From assembly GCF_000420705.1 (NCBI RefSeq), contig NZ_ATVL01000010.1, positions 372,001-436,000 on the forward strand: a stretch of 64,000 nt of DNA, given 5' to 3'. The notes beneath the pieces are model-generated. The model was not told the origin of the DNA, did no database searches, and saw only the letters and a list, made by a program, of their open reading frames with translations. Of this stretch, positions 42,348-51,049 are shown piece by piece. Each line of letters opens with the position of its first letter. Within the stretch, counting starts at the first letter, position 1. The DNA comes from Hymenobacter norwichensis DSM 15439. GTDB taxonomy: Bacteria > Bacteroidota > Bacteroidia > Cytophagales > Hymenobacteraceae. The position numbers and the translations under genes are program-made.

Positions 42348-43046
42348 CTACCGAACGTTGCCGCCCGTATTGCCACCGGTGAAACCGGTGTCGCTGCCGT
42401 AGCGGCTGCTGTCGGTGGTGTTAGCCGATACGTCGGCTTGGGGCGCGGCATCAGAAGCGGGTGCGGGTGTGCTAATGCTGGCCGGACCCGGCGTGCTGCT
42501 GTCCGGAGAGCCTAGGCCAGAGTCGGTGTTAGGCGTTTCTTTGGGAGCAGGTGTTACGTCGGTGGCGGTAGTGTGGCTGTCGGTAGGAGTGGTAGTACTA
42601 TAATCGTTGTCTACTACTGCCACCGAAGGCTGGGTTTTTTCCCACTCCACGAACTTGTCCATCTCCTCTTTGATGGTGGTGCTGAACCAGGCTACCAGCG
42701 CTACGTCGTCGAGCAAGCCAAGCACCGGAATAAAGTCGGGAATCAGGTCGATGGGGCTCAGGAAGTAGAGCGTAACGGCAACGGCTCCAATAACTGTAGA
42801 CGTGGGCAGGTGCGTGTATTCACCCGAAACCGATGCCCGAATCAGTCGGAACAGGGTCTGCATCGTTTCCCAAGCCTCGTGGGCAATGGAACCGATGTCG
42901 TTCTTTTCGCTGGCTTTCTTATAAGCGTCGGTGAGGAGTTGTTTTACGCGGGTTGGACGCTTCAGGTATTCTTCCGCGGTGCCCAAAAATTTCTTGAATA
43001 TCGCCGACGAGGCCACCTGGTCGCCTTTGGGAGTTTGCTTAGCCAT
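42348..43046 (-). CDS. YkvA/DUF1232 family protein with low-complexity tail
   Basis: The 232-residue protein has the DUF1232 signature SPIDLIPDFIPVLGLLDDVALV (about 112-133) in a hydrophobic hairpin, preceded by helices rich in charged residues. The C-terminal third (about 155-232) is Thr/Ser/Pro/Asp-rich and likely disordered. YkvA proteins are membrane-associated and of uncertain role. The ATG at 43046 gives a natural start; a longer frame to 43160 has no family features. Confidence 0.82.
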   Translation of the reverse strand: MAKQTPKGDQVASSAIFKKFLGTAEEYLKRPTRVKQLLTDAYKKASEKNDIGSIAHEAWETMQTLFRLIRASVSGEYTHLPTSTVIGAVAVTLYFLSPIDLIPDFIPVLGLLDDVALVAWFSTTIKEEMDKFVEWEKTQPSVAVVDNDYSTTTPTDSHTTATDVTPAPKETPNTDSGLGSPDSSTPGPASISTPAPASDAAPQADVSANTTDSSRYGSDTGFTGGNTGGNVR

Positions 43047-43164
43047 GATACAAGTAGGGTGAGAGTGAAAACGAACCGGAGCAAAAGTAGCCCCAACCGT
43101 TGTTGCCTGCCTATACTGTTTCAGCGCAAAATAGTTATCCGGAATGGTAGGCGCTGGCAATCAA

Positions 43165-43195
43165 CAAAAAACCCTGCTCCGGAAGGGCAGGGTTT
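43165..43195 (-). terminator. Terminator of the NlpC/P60 gene
   Basis: A 9-bp stem (43169-43177 with 43187-43195) with a 9-nt loop is followed, in the minus direction, by a U-tract (the A run at 43165-43171 on the plus strand). Confidence 0.8.
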
Positions 43196-43223
43196 CAGTG
43201 GATACTTGCTTGTTGTGCAACCG

Positions 43224-43826
43224 TTAGTTGGTTTCGACGCGGCCGGCGGCGTAGAAATTGCGGTGGTAGTATTCCTGTTTCAGGGAGCTAACCATCACGC
43301 CACCGCTGCAGGCAGAATGCGCAAATTTGCCGTCTTTCAAGTAGATGCCAACGTGGTAGATAGGCTGGCCGGGGCCGCGGCGGAAGAACACCAAGTCGCC
43401 GGTTTCCATGGCGTCTTTATCAACGTGCTTTACGCTGCTGAACATCGAGCGGGAACTGCGCTGGAGCGTGATGCCGTATACTTCCTGGTACACGCGGGTC
43501 ACGAAACCCGAACAGTCGGTGCCTTTTTTGGAGTTGCTGCCGTAGCGGTAAGGAGTGCCGATCCAGTCGAGCACGGTACGAAGCAACGTTTTGTTTTCGG
43601 TGTGGGCGAGGTTGACGCCGAGGGCTTGACCGTAGTAGTCGTAAGCAGCCGAGTCGTTGGCGGGAACTTCGAGTTTCTTGCTGTCGTCGTCAGAGAACAA
43701 GGAGAGCAACGAGGCTTCGGCGGCAACGGGGGCCGACGGGGAGCCGGAGAAGGAAGGAGTCTTTTCGAAGAAGAAGGAGAGGGCCATGGAGGCCGCGGCG
43801 AGGCAATACAGGGGAATATTCTTCAT
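43224..43826 (-). CDS. Exported NlpC/P60 (C40) peptidoglycan hydrolase
   Basis: The 200-residue protein starts with a signal peptide (MKNIPLYCLAAASMALSFFF) and ends in an NlpC/P60 domain. The catalytic Cys lies in KKGTDCSGFV, the His in YHVGIYLK, and the third polar residue in KFAHSACSG. Such enzymes cleave peptide bonds in peptidoglycan stems, usually gamma-D-Glu to diaminopimelate. The short region before the domain (about 40-75) has no clear SH3 fold. The ATG at 43826 is chosen over a longer frame because of the signal peptide. Confidence 0.9.
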   Translation of the reverse strand: MKNIPLYCLAAASMALSFFFEKTPSFSGSPSAPVAAEASLLSLFSDDDSKKLEVPANDSAAYDYYGQALGVNLAHTENKTLLRTVLDWIGTPYRYGSNSKKGTDCSGFVTRVYQEVYGITLQRSSRSMFSSVKHVDKDAMETGDLVFFRRGPGQPIYHVGIYLKDGKFAHSACSGGVMVSSLKQEYYHRNFYAAGRVETN

Positions 43827-44129
43827 TGTCCGTCGTGGGGTGGCAAAAGTGGTTTTCGGAGTGGCCGAAGGAACCGGGAAGTACTTCTTATTCGATAGAA
43901 GCGGGGTGAAAAAAGGGAGGTAACAAACCAACAAAAGGTGGCAAAATCGAGAGGACTCTGTTCCGACCTATGATTCAAACTAAGCTCTAAAATTGGCAAC
44001 AACCAAAGTTGGATACCGAAATGACATAATATTCTTCTAAAAGATCAACTTAATCTTGAAAAGAGCTTGCAACCCGCGCAACCAATCTGCTGGTTTGCAA
44101 CGTATAATCCGCCGCCTTTTCCCTGCCTT
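43827..44129. other. 303-nt divergent intergenic region
   Basis: No gene is seen between the divergent NlpC/P60 and HExxH genes. The middle (about 43960-44065) is AT-rich and probably holds both promoters, but neither matches the -33/-7 consensus well. Confidence 0.5.
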
Positions 44130-44492
44130 ATGAAGTCACCTATCATCATCGAGAATTCTCCCCTGGCCCGGCTGGCTCGCCTCAAGCTAGGCACCCGGAG
44201 CGTGGCTATGGTGCTGGGCAATAAAATTCACTTAAGTGGGGCTACCCGGGAGGAGTTTTTGAACGACCCGTATTGGGTGGCCCATGAAATGGAGCACATC
44301 CGGCAGTTCGAAGAGCACGGCAAACTGGGCTTTCTGCGCCGCTACCTAGTGGGCTGGGCGCGCTACGGCTACTACAATATTCCCTTCGAAATAGCCGCTC
44401 GTGAGGCCGCCCTGCTCAACGCCCCGCTTTACACTAGTGGCCAGCCACTACCCAACCCCGCCGACATGCACCAGGGACCGAAGGCGAAATAG
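44130..44492 (+). CDS. Small HExxH protein (DUF4157-like)
   Basis: The 120-residue protein contains HEMEH (residues 52-56), the HExxH zinc-binding motif of metallopeptidases, in the context DPYWVAHEMEHIRQFEEHG. A helix-rich segment YLVGWARYGYYNIPFEIAAREA follows, which might supply the third ligand (Glu). I think of DUF4157/minimal gluzincin-like proteins, but cannot confirm. No signal peptide is visible. Its stop codon lies in the left arm of an octad repeat. The upstream TTG at 44067 is not favoured. Confidence 0.55.
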   Translation: MKSPIIIENSPLARLARLKLGTRSVAMVLGNKIHLSGATREEFLNDPYWVAHEMEHIRQFEEHGKLGFLRRYLVGWARYGYYNIPFEIAAREAALLNAPLYTSGQPLPNPADMHQGPKAK

Positions 44493-44581
44493 TAAGATAG
44501 TGAACTAGTGAGTTTTCTATTCTAGTTGCGCTACTTGCGCGGTTTGAACAGCAAACTCACCACTTCACTATCTCACTATTT
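44487..44581. repeat. Phased octad inverted repeat between the HExxH and SDR genes
   Basis: Arms 44487-44515 and 44553-44581 pair at 26 of 29 positions. The right arm reads as octads ending in TCACT or near variants. The centre contains GTTGCGC (from 44525) and is related to the core of the element at 33859-33980. The left arm includes the stop codon of the preceding gene, and the right arm ends 6 nt before the SDR stop. Confidence 0.85.
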
Positions 44582-44587
44582 TACCCC

Positions 44588-45319
44588 TTATAAAGAAGCC
44601 AGTCGGCCACCGTCTACTACTAGGGTGGTGCCATTGACGAAGTTGGCTTCGGGAGAAGCCATGAAGCAGATAGCGGCGGCTAGTTCGTTGGGTGTGCCTA
44701 CTTGGCCTGTGATTTTCTCTTTGCCGCTTTTCACGTTGGGGTTGCTCCACAGCATGGGCGTATCCACGGCGCCCGGGGCCACGGCGTTGATGCGGGCGTG
44801 GGTATGCGGAATTTCCAAGCTCAGCCCACGGACGAAGGCCTCAACGGCGCCTTTGCTGGCGGCATAGGGTACCACATTAGGAGTGGTTTGATGGGCGTGC
44901 ACCGAGCTAACGGCCACAATAGCGCCGCGCTTCATGTGGGGCAAGCATAACTGCGTGAGCCGGAACAGCGCCCGTAAGTTTACGTTCATTACCTCGTCCC
45001 ATTCTTTGGGGTCGAGCTTGAGCAGCGGCTTAAAGGTCATCATGGCGGCGTTACTGACCAGCACATCCACCCGACCCCAGGCATCCAAAATCTTCTGCAC
45101 GGCAGCTTGCAAAGAGGCGTCGCGGCCTACATCGGCCCGAATGAAAATAGCGTCGCCGCCGGCTGCCTTTATTTCACTCACCACCTCCTTGCCATCGGCT
45201 ACGTCGCGGCCCAGCACGGCTACGCAGCCACCTTCGCGGCCCATTTGGACGGCCACTGCCCGCCCGATACCCGAAGTAGCGCCCGTCACGAGGCATACCT
45301 TATTCTTGAAACGCTGCAT
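44588..45319 (-). CDS. Short-chain dehydrogenase/reductase
   Basis: The 243-residue enzyme is a classical SDR: cofactor motif TGATSGIG, VSNAA (NNAG-like), catalytic Ser in AVSSVHAHQ, YAASKGAVE (Tyr/Lys) and the C-terminal VDGGRLASL. The Arg and Asp pattern after the second strand (LGRDVADG) is compatible with NADP(H). The substrate is unknown. The ATG at 45319 begins right before the first strand; a longer frame to 45379 encodes no family sequence. Confidence 0.9.
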   Translation of the reverse strand: MQRFKNKVCLVTGATSGIGRAVAVQMGREGGCVAVLGRDVADGKEVVSEIKAAGGDAIFIRADVGRDASLQAAVQKILDAWGRVDVLVSNAAMMTFKPLLKLDPKEWDEVMNVNLRALFRLTQLCLPHMKRGAIVAVSSVHAHQTTPNVVPYAASKGAVEAFVRGLSLEIPHTHARINAVAPGAVDTPMLWSNPNVKSGKEKITGQVGTPNELAAAICFMASPEANFVNGTTLVVDGGRLASL

Positions 45320-45408
45320 AGCTGAAGTCGAAAGAGGGTGCCGGCTAGAGGCTATTGGTTGCAGAGAAATCGGTTTCATCTTCGCCGCCAGTTGTTGCCT
45401 TTACCCCA

Positions 45409-45453
45409 CAAAAAAAGTTGCCGCTTCCCCGCGGCCAACGGAGAAACGGCAAC
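45409..45453 (-). terminator. Terminator of the second SDR gene
   Basis: A 14-bp stem with two mismatches (45417-45430 with 45440-45453) is followed in the minus direction by a U-tract (A run at 45410-45416 on the plus strand). Confidence 0.75.
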
Positions 45454-45476
45454 CTCGACTATAAGTTTAAAAACTC

Positions 45477-46280
45477 TTACTTGGAAGGCTCTTCAAACAC
45501 CTTGCGCATCCCCGCCGCCACCAAGCCGTCGGGAGTGATGTTAGTGAGCATGGCTTGGATTTTATTGGTGATACCGGAGATGACGCGGGTTTCGCCTTTC
45601 ATCAGGGCCTCGTAACCGTCTTTGGCTACATCTTTAGGGTCGGCAAGGCCCATGACGCCGTGGGCGGCACGGGTGTTTTCGGCCCCGGCCCGCTCGAAGA
45701 AGTCGGTGTCGGTGGCGCCGGGACAGAGGGCCGTTACGGTTACGCCGGAGTCTTTCAGCTCGTTGGCCAAAGCCTCCGAGAAGCTCAGCACGAAGGATTT
45801 GGTGGCCGAGTACACCGCCATGTTGGGCGACGGGGTGAAGGCGGCCGTGGAAGCTAGCTGCAAAATCCGGCCTTTGCCGCGTGATACCATGTCGCGCCCA
45901 AACAGGAAGGTCAGCTCGGCTAGGGCTACAATATTGGTGTGAATTACGGCGCGGTTACGAGCCACGTCAGACTCCAAATAGGGGCCGTACTCGCCAAAAC
46001 CAGCGTCGTTTACCAGTATATCTACGGCTAAGCCTTTGGCTTTCACTTCGTCGTACACGCGCTGGGCAGCTCCGTCGTGGCTTAGGTCTTGGGTGATGAG
46101 CGTGGGCTCAATCTGATGTACGGTGCGCAAGTGCTCGGCAAAAGTGTTGAGGCCCGTGGTGTTCTGATCGACCAGTACCAGCTGATACTTGTCTTTGGCG
46201 AAGAGATGGGCGAGTTCTTGGCCAATGCCACTGGCGGCACCGGTAATAAGAGCAACGGAAAGATTAGAATCGGCAGACAT
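45477..46280 (-). CDS. Short-chain dehydrogenase/reductase (DltE/YdfG-like)
   Basis: The 267-residue classical SDR shows TGAASGIG, VNDAGFGEYG, catalytic Ser in LASTAAF, YSATKSFV (Tyr/Lys) and LCPGATDTDFFERAG, the last being typical of the DltE-like branch. The end carries an extra helix block common in Bacteroidota homologues. Substrate is unknown. It runs in the same direction as the other SDR but they are separated by a terminator, so they are not one operon. Confidence 0.9.
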   Translation of the reverse strand: MSADSNLSVALITGAASGIGQELAHLFAKDKYQLVLVDQNTTGLNTFAEHLRTVHQIEPTLITQDLSHDGAAQRVYDEVKAKGLAVDILVNDAGFGEYGPYLESDVARNRAVIHTNIVALAELTFLFGRDMVSRGKGRILQLASTAAFTPSPNMAVYSATKSFVLSFSEALANELKDSGVTVTALCPGATDTDFFERAGAENTRAAHGVMGLADPKDVAKDGYEALMKGETRVISGITNKIQAMLTNITPDGLVAAGMRKVFEEPSK

Positions 46281-46472
46281 GGTGGAAAGGTTAGGTAAGT
46301 AGAGGGTACTGTGAGGCTTACTGGCTTATCGCTACTCTGGTTATGTTGAGCTTGGCTGCAAAAATCATCTGTGTAAAACCGTAACCCGCAGCTGGTTTTC
46401 AACGAATACTCTCGCACGAAAGCCGTTCAGTAGTCAGGCTTTCCTTCCGTTGTACCTTTTAAGTTATCAATC

Positions 46473-46982
46473 ATGGCCAAGCACAATCAAGTAAACCCGA
46501 CCGGTTCTTCCCTATCTGCTACCGATAGCCTCACCGACACAGCAGCGTCGCTCGGCAACGTAAACGACGATTCGTTTGAAACCACGACCAGCCAGCCTAC
46601 TGCTTCGGCCTCTACGGCAGAAGGCAGTCAGCCGCAGGACACCCAGCGTAAGTCGTGGCTGAACCAAGATGAGCTGCTGAAAAACGTGAACCTGAACCAA
46701 TTGCCCCAGTCAGTGAAAGACCTCGGCTCGAAAGCCGTAGACCAGTTCAACAGCCTGACCACCCAGCAGAAAGTAATTGGTGGCGCTCTACTCGTGAGCG
46801 GCCTGAGCTGGCTGGCATTGCGGAGCAAGAAATCCAAAGCATCATCGGACATCTATGCGCCCTACAATCCCAAGAAATCTGAGGATTCGAAGTGGAAATC
46901 CAGCAACGAATCGGTGTACCGCGGTGCTTCTGCCGGTCTGCACAACTCTGATACAACCTACGGCATCGAAAACGGCTTCTAA
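46473..46982 (+). CDS. Hypothetical protein with one membrane helix
   Basis: I do not recognise this 169-residue protein. The N-terminal half is Ser/Thr/Gln-rich and disordered-looking. A helix-forming stretch DELLKNVNLNQLPQSVKDLG follows, then one membrane helix (about 101-117, IGGALLVSGLSWLAL) with a Lys-rich inside edge. The C terminus is Ser/Tyr/Asn-rich. A near-match -7 element (TACCTTTT, 46453-46460) precedes the ATG. The upstream gene is divergent and a terminator follows, so it is a single-gene unit. Confidence 0.6.
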   Translation: MAKHNQVNPTGSSLSATDSLTDTAASLGNVNDDSFETTTSQPTASASTAEGSQPQDTQRKSWLNQDELLKNVNLNQLPQSVKDLGSKAVDQFNSLTTQQKVIGGALLVSGLSWLALRSKKSKASSDIYAPYNPKKSEDSKWKSSNESVYRGASAGLHNSDTTYGIENGF

Positions 46983-47004
46983 GCCAACAAGATAACTCGA
47001 CAAT

Positions 47005-47044
47005 AAAACGGCCCTGCACTCCTAGGAGTAGCGGGGCCGTTTTG
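47005..47044. terminator. Terminator between the hypothetical gene and copA
   Basis: A long hairpin (47005-47023 with 47024-47043, one bulge and one mismatch) ends in T residues and lies between convergent genes. Confidence 0.85.
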
Positions 47045-47083
47045 TTGCTGGGCAGGCAACTGCTTGCTATAAAGCAAGTGCTA

Positions 47084-49348
47084 TTACTGACTGCGGAAAG
47101 CGCGCAGGCGCAACGAGTTGGTTAGCACCGATACCGAGCTAAGGGCCATAGCTGCCGCCGCCAGCATAGGGGACAGCAAAATCCCGAACATCGGATACAG
47201 CACCCCCGCCGCAATGGGAATGCCCAAGATGTTGTAGATGAAAGCGAAAAATAGGTTCTGTCGAATGGTGCGGATGGTCTGGCGCGACAGTTCAATGGCC
47301 GTTACCACACCGTTCAAATCGGAGCGCATGAGCGTGATACCGGCTGCTTCCAGAGCCACATCGGTACCCGAGCCGATGGCCAAGCCAATGTCGGCCTGGG
47401 CCAGCGCTGGTGCGTCGTTGATACCGTCGCCGACCATGGCTACCACGCGGCCTTCCGCTTGCAGTTCCTTCACTTTGCTGGCCTTGTCGGCGGGCAGTAC
47501 TTCCGCGAAATACCGCTTGATACCCACCTGGCTAGCTACCTGAGCGGCCGTTTGGGGGTTGTCGCCGGTCATCATTACCACTTCAATACCCAGCGCTTGC
47601 AGCTTGCGGATAGCCACTGCCGAGGTGTCGCGCACGGTATCGGCCACGCCCAGCAGCGCCACGGCCTGGCCCGCTACGGCCACGTACAGCACCGTTTTGG
47701 CTTCGGCTAATAGCTTTTCGGCTTGCGCAGTGAGTGCCGGTGAAAGCGCTATGCCAGCGTCGGTGAGCAGCCGCCGGTTGCCGATGAGCACGGGCTGGCC
47801 GGCTACCGTGGCCGATGCGCCGCGGCCTTCCAGGGCTTGAAAGTCGGTGGCAGTTACTTTCTCGGGGCTGTGCGTATCGGCGTAGCGCACCACGGCCTCC
47901 GCCAGCGGGTGCTCCGACTGGCGCTCCACAGCGGCTATTAACGGGAGCAGTTGAGTGGCGCTTTGGTTGGGTGCCACAAAATCGGTGACGGTGGGCTGGC
48001 CGCTGGTAATGGTGCCGGTTTTGTCGAGCAGCACGGTGTTCACCTGATAGGCTTTTTCCAGCGCTTCGGCGTTCCGAATCAGCACGCCGTGCTCGGCGCC
48101 TTTGCCAGTACCCACCATGATGGCCGTGGGCGTGGCCAGCCCCAACGCGCAGGGACAGGCAATGATGAGTACCGCCACAAAGTTGACCAGCGCCAGCGGC
48201 AACCGGGTGGCTTCTGGGGCGAGGCCGAACCACACCGCAAACGTGAGAATAGCAATAATCACCACCGTGGGCACAAATACGGCACTCACTTTATCGGCGA
48301 GGCGCTGAATAGGGGCGCGGCTGCCTTGGGCGTCTTCCACCAGCTTCACTATCTGGGAAAGCAGCGTGTCGGCGCCTACTTTGGTTACCCGAAAGCGAAA
48401 GGAGCCGGTTTTGTTGAGAGTGGCCCCGAACACCGGGTCGCCTGCTTTTTTCTCGACGGGCAAACTCTCCCCGGTCAGCATGGCCTCATCAACCGACGAA
48501 TAGCCTTCGGTCAGGATACCGTCGGTGGCTATTTTTTCGCCAGGCCGTACCACCAGCGTATCGCCAAGCTGCACCTGCTCGATGGGCACGTCCAGCTCCT
48601 GGCCGTTGGGGCGCACTACGCGGGCGGTTTTCACTTGTAAACCCAGCAAGGCTTTCATGGCCGCCGAGGTTTGGGTTTTGGCCCGCATTTCCAGCACCTT
48701 GCCCAACAGAATCAGGGCAATGATGGTGGCCGTGGTATCGTAATAGACCTCTGGCATGAGGCCGCGGCTCATAAAGAAGTGCGGCGCCACGGTGGCGGCC
48801 AAGCTGTACAGAAAAGCTGCGCCCGTGCCCACGGCCACCAGCGTGTCCATGTTGGCGGTGCGGTGCCGCAAGCCGTTCCACGCCGATACGTAGAACTCGC
48901 GGCCACTGTAGAGCAGCACCGGCAGCGTAAGAGCCAGCAGCAAGTAGTTCAACCACTGCACGTTTAGACGCTGCATCAGGGCGGGCCACAGCATCAGCAT
49001 ACTCAGCGGCATAATCACCATGGCCAGCCCCAGCGCCACCCAGAAACGGCGCTTCAGCTGCTGATACGCTAGGGCTTTTTGGTGGTCCAGCTCGGCACTC
49101 CGGTCAGCGGCGCTGGTGTCGGGGGCGCGCTCCACCACGCCGTAGCCGGCCTGCACCACGGCCTCTTTCAGCGTGGCCGGGCTGGCTTGGTCGGGTAGGT
49201 AGTGGATGGTGGCTTTTTCGGTGGCGAAATTGACAAGGGCACTTTGCACGCCGGGCGTGCGGCTCAACGACTTCTCCACGAACGACGCGCACGACGCGCA
49301 CGTCATTCCTTCGATGTCGAGGGTGGTAGTTTTGGGAGTGGAAGACAT
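47084..49348 (-). CDS. copA: Copper-exporting P-type ATPase (P1B-1)
   Basis: The 754-residue pump has one N-terminal heavy-metal domain with GMTCASC, eight predicted membrane helices including the CPC metal site (IIACPCALGLATP, near 400), and the phosphorylation motif DKTGT (near 442). It also has SEHPLAEA and GDGINDAPALAQADIG (near 643). These point to Cu(I) export from the cytoplasm. The frame is open to 49735 across the divergent gene's start region, but the heavy-metal domain begins at the ATG at 49348. Two direct repeats (49386-49403) lie upstream. No CopZ or CueR gene is adjacent. Confidence 0.93.
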   Translation of the reverse strand: MSSTPKTTTLDIEGMTCASCASFVEKSLSRTPGVQSALVNFATEKATIHYLPDQASPATLKEAVVQAGYGVVERAPDTSAADRSAELDHQKALAYQQLKRRFWVALGLAMVIMPLSMLMLWPALMQRLNVQWLNYLLLALTLPVLLYSGREFYVSAWNGLRHRTANMDTLVAVGTGAAFLYSLAATVAPHFFMSRGLMPEVYYDTTATIIALILLGKVLEMRAKTQTSAAMKALLGLQVKTARVVRPNGQELDVPIEQVQLGDTLVVRPGEKIATDGILTEGYSSVDEAMLTGESLPVEKKAGDPVFGATLNKTGSFRFRVTKVGADTLLSQIVKLVEDAQGSRAPIQRLADKVSAVFVPTVVIIAILTFAVWFGLAPEATRLPLALVNFVAVLIIACPCALGLATPTAIMVGTGKGAEHGVLIRNAEALEKAYQVNTVLLDKTGTITSGQPTVTDFVAPNQSATQLLPLIAAVERQSEHPLAEAVVRYADTHSPEKVTATDFQALEGRGASATVAGQPVLIGNRRLLTDAGIALSPALTAQAEKLLAEAKTVLYVAVAGQAVALLGVADTVRDTSAVAIRKLQALGIEVVMMTGDNPQTAAQVASQVGIKRYFAEVLPADKASKVKELQAEGRVVAMVGDGINDAPALAQADIGLAIGSGTDVALEAAGITLMRSDLNGVVTAIELSRQTIRTIRQNLFFAFIYNILGIPIAAGVLYPMFGILLSPMLAAAAMALSSVSVLTNSLRLRAFRSQ

Positions 49349-49385
49349 ATAAATCAGCGAAATAAAAGCGGTAGGCCTATTTTGG

Positions 49386-49403
49386 CGTACAGTTGCCGTA
49401 CAG
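49386..49403. promoter_or_regulatory. Direct repeats upstream of copA
   Basis: CGTACAG occurs twice (49386-49392 and 49397-49403), 11 nt apart, about 40 nt before the copA start and on the shared divergent region. One helical turn of spacing suits a dimeric regulator binding one DNA face. The regulator is unknown. Confidence 0.35.
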
Positions 49404-49550
49404 CGTAAAGGCAATACAAAGGAACGGCCAGCCACCGCGCCGGGCAGTACGTAATCTTGAACAAGACCTACATAATTTCTAGTGCCCCAACCCGCGGATG
49501 TTGCCCAGGAAATTGCCCCGGCAGCCTCGCTGGCCGTAAACCAACCCCTG

Positions 49551-50996
49551 ATGCGCAATTCCGAATACGATGCAGTAGTAGTGGGCTCGGGCCCGAACGG
49601 GCTGGCGGCGGCCATTGTGCTGCAACAGGCGGGCTTGTCGGTGCTGCTGCTCGAAGGCAAGAAAGAACTGGGCGGCGGTTTGCGCACCGCCGAGCTAACC
49701 TTGCCTGGCTTCCGCCACGACATCTGCTCGGCCATTCACCCACTGGCCGCCGCCTCGCCCTTTTTCCAAACCTTGCCGCTGGCGCAATACGGCCTGGAGT
49801 ACATCACGCCTCCCGTTGCTGCCGCGCACCCCTTCGACGACGGCACGGCCGCCACAGTGGTCAACTCCCTGGCTGACACCGCCCGGAGCCTGGGCGCCGA
49901 CGAACGCGCCTATCGGCAGCTGCTGGAACCCATCGTGAAGAGTTGGCCGAACCTGGCCCCCGACATCCTGGCCCCGTTGCACGTGCCCAACCACCCGCTC
50001 GATATGGCCCGGTTCGGCTTGTCGGCCCTGCAACCGGCTACGCTGCTGACCAAGCGTTTCCAGACCAAAGAAGCGCGCGGATTGTTTGCCGGCATGGCCG
50101 CCCACGCCATTCAGCCGCTGGAAAACCTGACCACTTCGGCCATTGGCTTGGTGCTGCTGACGGCCGCTCACCGCAAGGGCTGGCCGCTGCCCAAAGGCGG
50201 CTCGCAGCAAATTGCCGATGCGCTGGTGGCGCACTTCGTGGCCCTGGGTGGACAAATTGAAACCGGCACCTTCATTCGGTCCTCAGCACAGCTGCCCTCA
50301 GCCAAAGCGGTGCTGCTGGACATCACGCCGGCCCAATTGCTGCAACTAGCCGGGCACAAGCTCTCCAGTATCTATCAGTGGCAACTGCGGCGCTACCGCT
50401 ACGGCATGGGCGTGTTCAAAGTGGATTGGGCCCTGGACGCCCCGATTCCGTTCACGGCCGAAGGCTGCCACCAAGCCGGCACGGTGCACTTGGGCGGGAC
50501 GCTGGAAGAAATTGCCGCCGGCGAAAAAGCCAGTGCCGCCGGTCAGCACCCCGCCAAGCCGTTCGTGTTGCTGGCCCAGCAAAGTCTCTTCGACGATACG
50601 CGCGCCCCGGCCGGCAAGCACACCGCCTGGGCCTACTGCCACGTCCCGAATGGTTCGACGCAGGACATGACCACCGCCATTGAACAGCAGGTGGAGCGGT
50701 TTGCACCCGGCTTCCGGGAGCGAATCATCGGCCGCCACACCTTCAACCCCGCTCAAATGGAAGCCCACAACCCCAACTACGTGGGCGGCGACATCAACGG
50801 GGGCCTGCTCGACCTCACCCAGCTCTTCACCCGCCCCGCGCTGCGCGCCTCGCCCTACCGCACCTCGCAAGCCGGGCTGTATTTGTGCTCGTCGGCCACG
50901 CCGCCCGGCGGGGGGGTGCACGGCATGTGCGGCTACCACGCCGCCAGCCGCGCCCTGCGCGACGTGTTTCACTTAAAACCCGCCCCTTTGTATTAG
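49551..50996 (+). CDS. Phytoene-desaturase-like FAD oxidoreductase
   Basis: The 481-residue flavoprotein begins with a dinucleotide-binding fold (YDAVVVGSGPNGLAAAIVLQQAG), followed by LEGKKELGGGLRTAEL typical of the CrtI/COG1233 group. It ends in GLYLCSSATPPGGGVHGMCGYHAA, the second FAD motif. The substrate could be a carotenoid or retinoid-like compound; Hymenobacter cells are often pigmented, but no other carotenoid genes are here. The ATG at 49551 is close to the fold; a GTG at 49482 would add a 23-residue tail. Confidence 0.85.
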   Translation: MRNSEYDAVVVGSGPNGLAAAIVLQQAGLSVLLLEGKKELGGGLRTAELTLPGFRHDICSAIHPLAAASPFFQTLPLAQYGLEYITPPVAAAHPFDDGTAATVVNSLADTARSLGADERAYRQLLEPIVKSWPNLAPDILAPLHVPNHPLDMARFGLSALQPATLLTKRFQTKEARGLFAGMAAHAIQPLENLTTSAIGLVLLTAAHRKGWPLPKGGSQQIADALVAHFVALGGQIETGTFIRSSAQLPSAKAVLLDITPAQLLQLAGHKLSSIYQWQLRRYRYGMGVFKVDWALDAPIPFTAEGCHQAGTVHLGGTLEEIAAGEKASAAGQHPAKPFVLLAQQSLFDDTRAPAGKHTAWAYCHVPNGSTQDMTTAIEQQVERFAPGFRERIIGRHTFNPAQMEAHNPNYVGGDINGGLLDLTQLFTRPALRASPYRTSQAGLYLCSSATPPGGGVHGMCGYHAASRALRDVFHLKPAPLY

Positions 50997-51049
50997 GAGC
51001 CTATGTAATCAGGTAATTATGGAACTGCGCCCCGGCCCGATACTCTAGG

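Noticed and set aside
42573..43898. A 441-codon plus-strand frame opposite the YkvA and NlpC/P60 genes
   Set aside because: It crosses an intergenic terminator and two real genes and has no recognisable domain.
49349..49735. N-terminal extension of copA
   Set aside because: The extra 129 residues are opposite the start of the divergent flavoprotein gene and show no family sequence; the heavy-metal domain begins at the inner ATG.
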